From Muribacter muris (lineage in GTDB: Bacteria > Pseudomonadota > Gammaproteobacteria > Enterobacterales > Pasteurellaceae), in NCBI RefSeq assembly GCF_001038205.1, contig NZ_JWIZ01000048.1:1-44743 (forward strand): DNA of 44,743 nt, in the 5' to 3' direction. Under the pieces are notes generated by a model. That model searched no databases, was not told the origin of the DNA, and saw only the letters and a list, made by a program, of their open reading frames with translations. Both the position numbers and the translations under genes were made by a program. Within the stretch, counting starts at the first letter, position 1; every line of letters begins with the position of its first letter. This document shows, in pieces, positions 38,898 to 44,743 of this stretch.

Positions 38898-41381
38898 ATG
38901 AAACTCAATCGCCGAGATTTTATGAAAACCAATGCCGCCGTGGCTGCCGCAGCCGCAGCGGGCATTGCGATTCCGGTCAAAAACGTCTATGCGGACGATA
39001 CCGGTATTAAGTGGGATAAAGCACCTTGTCGCTTTTGTGGCACAGGGTGCAGTGTATTGGTCGGGACAAAAGACGGGCGTGTCGTTGCCACCCAAGGCGA
39101 TCCCGATGCGGACGTAAACCGTGGTTTAAACTGTATCAAAGGCTACTTCCTTTCCAAAATTATGTACGGAAGCGACCGCTTGACCGCCCCGATGTTGCGA
39201 ATGAAAGACGGTAAATTTGACAAAAACGGCGAATTTACCCCGATTTCGTGGGATCAGGCGTTCACCATTATGGCGGACAAAGTCAAAGCGATTATTAAAG
39301 CCAAAGGGCCGAATGCGGTCGGTATGTTTTCATCCGGTCAATCCACGATTTACGAAGGCTATGCGAAGGTAAAATTGTGGAAAGGCGGTTTCCGTTCCAA
39401 CACCATTGACCCGAATGCCCGCCACTGTATGGCATCGGCGGCGGTGGCGTTTATGCGTACCTTTGGAATGGACGAACCGATGGGCTGTTATAACGATATT
39501 GAGAAAGCCGATGCCTTTGTGCTTTGGGGTTCAAATATGGCGGAAATGCACCCGATTTTATGGTCTCGCATCTCTGACCGCACGCTCTCGAATAAAGAGG
39601 TGAAAGTGGCGGTACTTTCCACCTACGAACACCGTTCATTTGAACTGGCGGATATGCCAATCATCTTCCACCCGCAATCCGACTTGGCAATTTTAAACTA
39701 CATTGCCAACTACATTATCCAAAACGATAAAGTTAATTGGGATTTCGTCAATAAACATACCAAATTCAAACGGGGCGAAACGGATATCGGTTACGGCTTA
39801 CGTCCGGAGCATCCGTTACAACAAGCAGCGAAAAACGCGAAAACCGCAGGAAAAATGTATGACAGCGATTTTGAAGAGTTTAAGAAAATCGTTGCCCCTT
39901 ATACCCTCGACGAAGCGCATCGCATTTCCGGCGTGCCGAAAGATCAACTGGAAAGTTTAGCCAAACTCTACGCTGATCCGGAGAAAAACATCGTCTCCTA
40001 TTGGACAATGGGCTTTAACCAGCATACACGCGGCGTATGGGTGAACCATATGATGTACAACGTTCACCTGCTCACCGGCAAAATTGCCAAACCGGGCTGC
40101 GGACCGTTCTCGCTGACCGGTCAGCCGTCCGCTTGCGGTACGGCGCGTGAAGTGGGCACGTTCGTCCATCGCTTACCGGCGGATATGGTCGTAACCAATC
40201 CGAAACACCGTGAAATCGTGGAGAAATCCTGGAAACTCCCTACCGGTACGATTCCGACCGAAATCGGCTACCACGCCGTTGCCCAAGACCGTGCGTTAAA
40301 AGATCGCAAACTCAGCTTCTTGTGGACAATGTGCACCAACAATATGCAGGCAGGCCCAAATATCAACCAAGAACGCTTGCCGGGCTGGCGTGATCCGGAA
40401 AACTTTATTGTAGTTTCCGACCCTTATCCGACCGCTTCCGCCCTGTCTGCCGATCTGATTTTACCGACTTCAATGTGGGTTGAAAAAGAGGGCGGCTACG
40501 GCAATGCGGAACGCCGCACGCAACTTTGGCGACAACAGGTAAAAGGGCCGGGCGAATCCCGTTCTGACCTATGGCAAATTGTGGAATTTGCGAAATATTT
40601 CAAAGTTGAAGAGGTATGGAGCGAAGAATTACTTGCCCAAATGCCGCAATACCGTGGTAAAACCTTGTATGACGTACTTTACCGCAACGGTCAAGTGGAT
40701 AAATTCCAAGTGCCGACCGATATTCCTAGCTATCTCAACGACGAAGCCGAGCATTTCGGTTTCTATCTCCAAAAAGGCTTATTTGAAGAATACGCCGACT
40801 TCGGACGTGGGCACGGACACGACTTAGCCGATTTTGACACCTATCACCAAGTACGCGGTTTACGCTGGCCGGTGGTAGATAACAAAGAAACCTTGTGGCG
40901 TTACCGTGAAGGCTTTGACCCTTACGTCAAAGCAGGCGAAGAAGTACACTTCTACGGCAATGCGGACGGCAAAGCGGTAATTCTCGGCGTGCCTTACGAG
41001 CCGCCTGCGGAAGCACCAGATGCCGACTATGATTTATGGCTCTGTACCGGGCGTGTGCTTGAACATTGGCACACCGGCACAATGACCCGCCGTGTGCCGG
41101 AATTACACAAATCGTTCCCGAATAACCTCGTATGGATGCACCCGACCGATGCCCAAAAACGTGGCTTACGCCACGGGGATAAAGTGAAAGTGATTTCGCG
41201 TCGTGGCGAGATGATTTCCCACTTGGATACCCGTGGGCGTAATAAGTGTCCGGAAGGCTTGGTCTATTCCACCTTCTTTGATGCAGGGCAGTTAGTGAAT
41301 AAAACTACCCTTGATGCAACGGATCCGATTTCCTTTGAAACCGACTTCAAAAAATGTGCGGTTAAAGTGGTAAAAGCCTAA
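38898..41381 (+). CDS. napA: Periplasmic nitrate reductase, catalytic subunit
   Basis: Mo-bis-MGD enzyme reducing nitrate to nitrite in the periplasm. From the ATG at 38898 (GGGGAA upstream) it has 827 residues (E. coli 828). A Tat signal peptide starts NRRDFMK, followed by an Ala-rich stretch. A 4Fe-4S site is formed by Cys44, Cys47, Cys51 and Cys79 ([13 protein letters not shown]). The Mo ligand is Cys177 in [12 protein letters not shown] at 38886 is in frame but would put four residues before the usual MKLNRR start. Confidence 0.98.
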   Translation: MKLNRRDFMKTNAAVAAAAAAGIAIPVKNVYADDTGIKWDKAPCRFCGTGCSVLVGTKDGRVVATQGDPDADVNRGLNCIKGYFLSKIMYGSDRLTAPMLRMKDGKFDKNGEFTPISWDQAFTIMADKVKAIIKAKGPNAVGMFSSGQSTIYEGYAKVKLWKGGFRSNTIDPNARHCMASAAVAFMRTFGMDEPMGCYNDIEKADAFVLWGSNMAEMHPILWSRISDRTLSNKEVKVAVLSTYEHRSFELADMPIIFHPQSDLAILNYIANYIIQNDKVNWDFVNKHTKFKRGETDIGYGLRPEHPLQQAAKNAKTAGKMYDSDFEEFKKIVAPYTLDEAHRISGVPKDQLESLAKLYADPEKNIVSYWTMGFNQHTRGVWVNHMMYNVHLLTGKIAKPGCGPFSLTGQPSACGTAREVGTFVHRLPADMVVTNPKHREIVEKSWKLPTGTIPTEIGYHAVAQDRALKDRKLSFLWTMCTNNMQAGPNINQERLPGWRDPENFIVVSDPYPTASALSADLILPTSMWVEKEGGYGNAERRTQLWRQQVKGPGESRSDLWQIVEFAKYFKVEEVWSEELLAQMPQYRGKTLYDVLYRNGQVDKFQVPTDIPSYLNDEAEHFGFYLQKGLFEEYADFGRGHGHDLADFDTYHQVRGLRWPVVDNKETLWRYREGFDPYVKAGEEVHFYGNADGKAVILGVPYEPPAEAPDADYDLWLCTGRVLEHWHTGTMTRRVPELHKSFPNNLVWMHPTDAQKRGLRHGDKVKVISRRGEMISHLDTRGRNKCPEGLVYSTFFDAGQLVNKTTLDATDPISFETDFKKCAVKVVKA

Positions 41382-41384
41382 TGA

Positions 41385-41410
41385 TTTGCCCCTTGAATAC
41401 GAGGGGCAAA
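41385..41410 (+). other. Hairpin between napA and napG
   Basis: TTTGCCCCT and AGGGGCAAA form a perfect 9-bp stem with an 8-base loop right after the napA stop. No T run follows; an uptake core (GCAAGCGGTC) comes next. It could protect the napFDA part of the mRNA or reduce read-through into napGHBC. Confidence 0.6.
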
Positions 41411-41453
41411 GCAAGCGGTCTGATCAGCGCAATTTTTTGCAAAAGGGAATGAA

Positions 41454-42371
41454 ATGAAACTGAACCCTGCTCGGCGTCAATTTCTTAAAAATGCGACCCG
41501 CACGGCAGCGGGCGTATGCGGTGCCGGTATTATTTTAGGGCTACAACAAAGCCAAAGTCTCGCACGAGAAGGCGTTGCCTTACGCCCGCCGGGTGCTTTG
41601 GCAGAAAAGGACTTTACCCGTGCCTGCACGCGTTGCGGGCAGTGTGTGCAGGCTTGCCCCTACGATATGTTGCACCTTGCCTCGCTACTTTCACCAGTGG
41701 AAGCCGGCACGCCTTATTTCGTGGCACGGGATAAACCGTGCGAAATGTGCGAGGACATTCCTTGTATGAATGCCTGCCCTTCCGGTGCGTTATCAGGCTT
41801 GGAAAATATCAACCAAGCCCGTATGGGATTGGCCGTGCTGCTCGATCACGAAACTTGCCTCAACTGGCAAGGCTTACGCTGTGATGTCTGTTATCGGGTC
41901 TGCCCGCTGATTGATAAAGCCATCACCCTTGAGCGGGTGCATAACGATCGCACCGCAATTCACGCCAAGCTCATTCCGACCGTGCATTCCGATGCCTGCA
42001 CCGGCTGCGGTAAGTGTGAGCAAGCCTGCGTACTGGAAGAAGCGGCGATCAAGGTGCTACCGATGGATCTGGCAAAAGGAATGCTCGGCAGACACTATCG
42101 CTTAGGTTGGCAGGAAAAGCAAAATGCGGGGCAATCGTTGATTGAAAAACAGCACCCGAACGGTTTTAAAACAATGGAGGCGCGTATGCCGCAAGGAATG
42201 CACGAGCCGAGCTACCAGCCAATGCAGGTCAAGCCGGATATAAAAACCGCTACGCCTAATCGGGCAAGTTACGATTATGTGCCAAATCCAACCACAGTGG
42301 CAGAACCGACCTTAAATCCTGTGGGATTAGATATGCACATTCCGAGCCAACTCCAACAAGGAGGGCAGTAA
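41454..42371 (+). CDS. napG: Ferredoxin-type quinol dehydrogenase subunit NapG
   Basis: Periplasm-facing protein with four 4Fe-4S clusters, exported by Tat ([14 protein letters not shown]). It passes electrons from menaquinol to NapC/NapB together with NapH. Cluster motifs: [32 protein letters not shown] (with the Cys in CLNWQGLRC) and [11 protein letters not shown]. 305 residues against about 231 in E. coli: the extra is a Met-, Pro- and Gln-rich tail from about residue 205. The stop overlaps the napH ATG by one base. Confidence 0.95.
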   Translation: MKLNPARRQFLKNATRTAAGVCGAGIILGLQQSQSLAREGVALRPPGALAEKDFTRACTRCGQCVQACPYDMLHLASLLSPVEAGTPYFVARDKPCEMCEDIPCMNACPSGALSGLENINQARMGLAVLLDHETCLNWQGLRCDVCYRVCPLIDKAITLERVHNDRTAIHAKLIPTVHSDACTGCGKCEQACVLEEAAIKVLPMDLAKGMLGRHYRLGWQEKQNAGQSLIEKQHPNGFKTMEARMPQGMHEPSYQPMQVKPDIKTATPNRASYDYVPNPTTVAEPTLNPVGLDMHIPSQLQQGGQ

Positions 42372-43255
42372 TGGCAGCAGTCAATTCACCGAAAACAGCG
42401 GGATTGGAAGCACGCCAAACACTCGGCTGGTGGCGGGCTTACCGCTTTTTAATCCTACGCCGCTTCAGCCAACTCGGCATTATTTTAATGTTTTTGAGCG
42501 GCCCGTTTTGGAATGTGTGGATTTTAAAAGGCAATTATAGCGGCAGCACATTATTGGAGACGCTCCCGATGAGCGATCCGCTTATTACGTTGGAAAGTCT
42601 TGCCGCAGGTTATCTGCCAAGTTGGCAAACATTACTGGGGGCGGCAATTATCGTTTTATTTTATGCTGTTATCGCCAGTAAAGCCTTTTGCAGTTGGGTT
42701 TGCCCGCTCAATATGGTTACCGACTTAGCCGCTTGGCTGAGACGCAAATTGGGGATTCGTAGCTCGGCAAAATTGCCTCGTCATACACGCTATGTGCTAC
42801 TTGCCATCATTTTGCTCGGCAGTGCGGCAAGCGGCACGCTGGTGTGGGAGTGGCTTAATCCGGTTGCTGCCTTAGGTCGAGCTTTTGTCTTCGGGTTAGG
42901 TGCGACTCTTTGGTTGGTTTTAGCGGTTTTTCTGCTGGATTTATGGGTTGTCGAACACGGCTGGTGCGGACATCTCTGCCCAATTGGTGCGACCTATGCA
43001 CTCATCGGTTCAAAAAGTATTCTGCGGGTAAACGTGATTGATCGCAAGCGTTGTGATCGTTGTATGGATTGCTATCACGTCTGCCCCGAACCGCAGGTGC
43101 TACGCAAGCCCCTACACGGCGAGACAAGCGATAGCCCAATTGTACTGTCAAAAGATTGTATTAGCTGCGGACGTTGTATTGATGTCTGCGCTGAAAAAGT
43201 TTTTGCCTTTGGAACACGCTTTCAAGGCAATATTCGTGTGAAAAATCTCTCTTAA
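42371..43255 (+). CDS. napH: Quinol dehydrogenase membrane subunit NapH
   Basis: 294 residues with four membrane segments and two CxxxCP motifs (CSWVCP near 108 and CGHLCP near 200). Two cytoplasmic 4Fe-4S sites, CDRCMDCYHVC and CISCGRCIDVC, lie in the C-terminal part. With NapG it oxidises menaquinol for nitrate reduction. Confidence 0.95.
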   Translation: MAAVNSPKTAGLEARQTLGWWRAYRFLILRRFSQLGIILMFLSGPFWNVWILKGNYSGSTLLETLPMSDPLITLESLAAGYLPSWQTLLGAAIIVLFYAVIASKAFCSWVCPLNMVTDLAAWLRRKLGIRSSAKLPRHTRYVLLAIILLGSAASGTLVWEWLNPVAALGRAFVFGLGATLWLVLAVFLLDLWVVEHGWCGHLCPIGATYALIGSKSILRVNVIDRKRCDRCMDCYHVCPEPQVLRKPLHGETSDSPIVLSKDCISCGRCIDVCAEKVFAFGTRFQGNIRVKNLS

Positions 43256-43277
43256 ATTCAAGAGAATGGAGTGAACA

Positions 43278-43709
43278 ATGAAAAATTATCTTGCCCTCTT
43301 TTTAACGGCAATCGCCGGTATTGCCGTTGCTCAAACACCGGTTCACGTTGGCTCAAGTTTAAAAGATGCTGCAGAAAATGTTACGCCGGAATTTACCAAC
43401 CCGCTCAAAGATGCGGAAAGTATTCCCACGACTTTCCCTCACCAACCGCCCCTTGTACCGCATAGTATCCGTGGTTTACAAGTAACGAAAAATGTCAATC
43501 AATGCCTTGGCTGCCACGGCGTTGAAATTTCCAAAACCACCGGCGCACCGCGTGTACCGAAAAGCCACTTTATGACGAGAGACGGGCAAATGCTCGACAA
43601 TGAATCGCCACGCCGTTACTTCTGCTTGCAGTGCCACGTTCAGCAAGCAAACGTTAATCCGATTGTACAAAATAAATTTGACACTATTCGTCAAACTCAA
43701 ACCAAATAA
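43278..43709 (+). CDS. napB: Periplasmic nitrate reductase electron-transfer subunit NapB (dihaem cytochrome c)
   Basis: 143 residues. Sec signal peptide (MKNYLALFLTAIAGIAVAQ). Two haem-binding sites, CLGCH at 76-80 and CLQCH at 116-120; His ligands around HPHQ/HFMTRDG fit NapB. Takes electrons from NapC and gives them to NapA. Confidence 0.96.
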   Translation: MKNYLALFLTAIAGIAVAQTPVHVGSSLKDAAENVTPEFTNPLKDAESIPTTFPHQPPLVPHSIRGLQVTKNVNQCLGCHGVEISKTTGAPRVPKSHFMTRDGQMLDNESPRRYFCLQCHVQQANVNPIVQNKFDTIRQTQTK

Positions 43710-43720
43710 GGAAGGTCAAA

Positions 43721-44317
43721 ATGTTTAAACTGATTAAGAAATTTTGGAACTGGTTTAAAACGCCAAGTAAAATCGGCATCGGCTTTCTGATTTTAATCTC
43801 GGCAATCGGTGGTATTGTCTTTTGGGGAGGCTTTAACGCCGGCTTGGAATACACCAACACGGAAGAATTTTGTTCCAGTTGCCATATGAATGACGTTGTG
43901 CCGGAGTACAGAGCCTCTGCTCACTACTCCAACCGCAGCGGTGTAAAAGCTATCTGCTCGGACTGCCACTTGCCACACGAATTTATTCCGAAATGGACGC
44001 GTAAAATCGAAGCGGCAAAAGAAGTCTATGCCCACCTCACCGGTAAAGTGGACACCAAAGAGAAATTTGAGGCACACCGTTTAGAAATGGCACAACGTGA
44101 ATGGGCAAGAATGAAAGCGAACAACTCTCAAGAGTGCCGCAACTGCCATAACTTCACCGATATGGACTTCACCCAACAAAAACGGGTTGCCGTGCAAATG
44201 CACCAAATGGCAGAAAAAGAGGGCAAAACCTGTATCGACTGCCACAAAGGGATCGCTCACCAATTACCGAATATGCACGGTATCAAATCGGGTTACGAAA
44301 GCAAAAAGCCTGAATAA
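43721..44317 (+). CDS. napC: Tetrahaem cytochrome c quinol dehydrogenase NapC
   Basis: 198 residues of the NapC/NirT family. One N-terminal membrane anchor (about 18-38), then four haem sites: CSSCH 51-55, CSDCH 79-83, CRNCH 139-143, CIDCH 171-175. Passes electrons from menaquinol to NapB. AAGGAAGG precedes the ATG. Last gene of the operon. Confidence 0.97.
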   Translation: MFKLIKKFWNWFKTPSKIGIGFLILISAIGGIVFWGGFNAGLEYTNTEEFCSSCHMNDVVPEYRASAHYSNRSGVKAICSDCHLPHEFIPKWTRKIEAAKEVYAHLTGKVDTKEKFEAHRLEMAQREWARMKANNSQECRNCHNFTDMDFTQQKRVAVQMHQMAEKEGKTCIDCHKGIAHQLPNMHGIKSGYESKKPE

Positions 44318-44326
44318 TCCACTGAT

Positions 44327-44356
44327 AAAAAATCTGCCCAATCGGGCAGATTTTTT
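44327..44356 (+). terminator. nap operon terminator
   Basis: AAAAATCTGCCC / GGGCAGATTTTT with loop AATC and a T run, ten bases after the napC stop. Symmetric, so it can act on both strands. Confidence 0.92.
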
Positions 44357-44505
44357 TATGCCTGACAAGCGGCAGAATTGTTGTTATTTTTTACAAAAAA
44401 GCATTATGATGCCCCAACTTTACCACCAGATACATTGCCTTTAATCATATCCCTAAACGACCTACCGTACCGAGTAGAAAAATAGAGCCTATTTGGACAA
44501 ATCGG

Positions 44506-44534
44506 TTAAATAGCCTGAAAAATATATTTACACT
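44506..44534 (+). promoter_or_regulatory. Candidate promoter resembling the acpP promoter
   Basis: TTAAAT (44506-44511) and TACACT (44529-44534) are 17 bases apart. The sequence after the -10, TTTAACTCTC, is shared with the acpP leader at 4314-4330, apart from a two-base length difference. Confidence 0.4.
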
Positions 44535-44563
44535 TTATTTAACTCTCACCTTAAGAGGTTAAA

Positions 44564-44707
44564 ATGAGCACAAAACCATTTAAAGATCCTTTACAAGCGG
44601 TCGGTTTTAAGCGGATATTTGCAAAATCTTTCAACATTATGTATGTAGTTGCACAAAGTTGTTTTTTGTTCGCTTGTAGGGACACACTGCGTGTGTCCGG
44701 ATTTTAA
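44564..44707 (+). pseudogene. Start of an unrecognised gene running into the repeat
   Basis: ATG 44564 has AAGAGG eight bases upstream and a promoter-like sequence before that. The frame gives MSTKPFKDPLQAVGFKRIFA and a few more residues. From 44636 on it is the dispersed repeat, where it stops after 47 residues in total. Only the first 24 or so residues are unique, and part of them is an uptake sequence read in frame. I do not recognise the product. It may be a gene cut by repeat insertion, or a small ORF by chance. Confidence 0.4.
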
Positions 44708-44743
44708 GCTATTGAAATAATTTGATTTTTATAAAGGACACAC
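44636..44743. repeat. Left part of MITE-like dispersed repeat (cut by window edge)
   Basis: Near-identical to 10741-10848, including the 23-base inner arm (44676-44698) and the first eight bases of the opposing arm (44736-44743). It differs by small indels near the left end. The window stops inside the element. Confidence 0.85.

Noticed and set aside
1-44743. CRISPR array, integrase or phage genes
   Set aside because: No evenly spaced direct repeats and no integrase, transposase or phage structural gene was found on either strand.

Overview
The window looks like a chromosomal segment of a Pasteurellaceae bacterium. It carries many copies of the 9-base DNA uptake core ACAAGCGGT or GCAAGCGGT, often with the downstream T-rich and AAATTTGCAAA extension. 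That is the uptake signal of the Actinobacillus pleuropneumoniae / Mannheimia / Bibersteinia / Glaesserella branch, not the Haemophilus influenzae type. The gene content fits: nap operon in napFDAGHBC order, PurR-controlled purL, lpxH, epmA, trkH. The species cannot be fixed from the sequence alone.

Layout. 1-10.5 kb is mostly core: an oppA-like gene broken by an internal deletion (minus), pcp, proS (minus), a solitary acpP, a DeoR-family regulator directly upstream of glmS, a DUF805 membrane protein, prfC and rlmB. 10.55-10.91 kb is repeat DNA: a MITE-like element with nested inverted repeats next to a diverged inverted relative. Two more copies of this element are cut by the two ends of the window. 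10.9-13.4 kb holds a PuuB-like oxidoreductase, a tRNA-Ser(GCT)-Arg(ACG)-Arg(ACG) cluster and a YagU-like protein. Then come purL, an AT-rich AIPR-family gene (likely phage defence), pgl, a GT2 glycosyltransferase overlapping lpxH, a DUF1523 protein, ycfH, epmA and trkH.

26.06-36.9 kb is one tightly packed 11-gene operon for a sialic-acid-containing surface glycan. neuD-neuB-neuA-neuC make and activate Neu5Ac. They are followed by a CysE-like acetyltransferase, a GT52 sialyltransferase, an EpsG/Wzy-like polymerase, two GT2 transferases, an undecaprenyl-phosphate sugar-1-phosphate transferase and an rmlB/rffG gene. The set resembles the H. influenzae hmg locus (en bloc addition of a sialylated unit to LOS), but with de novo sialic acid synthesis added. 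No flippase, chain-length regulator or ligase is in the window. The part from 30.2 to 36.9 kb contains no exact uptake core and its first 4.4 kb is very AT-rich, suggesting later acquisition than neuDBAC.

37.0-44.3 kb returns to core genes: ubiE, then the periplasmic nitrate reductase operon napFDAGHBC behind a perfect FNR box, ending in a strong terminator. After it, a short unrecognised reading frame with a good Shine-Dalgarno sequence runs into the third repeat copy.

Regulatory sites visible by eye: FNR boxes upstream of nap and between yagU and purL, a near-perfect PurR box at purL, an 11-bp direct repeat at the start of the DeoR gene (candidate autoregulatory operator), and several hairpin terminators, two of them made from back-to-back uptake sequences.
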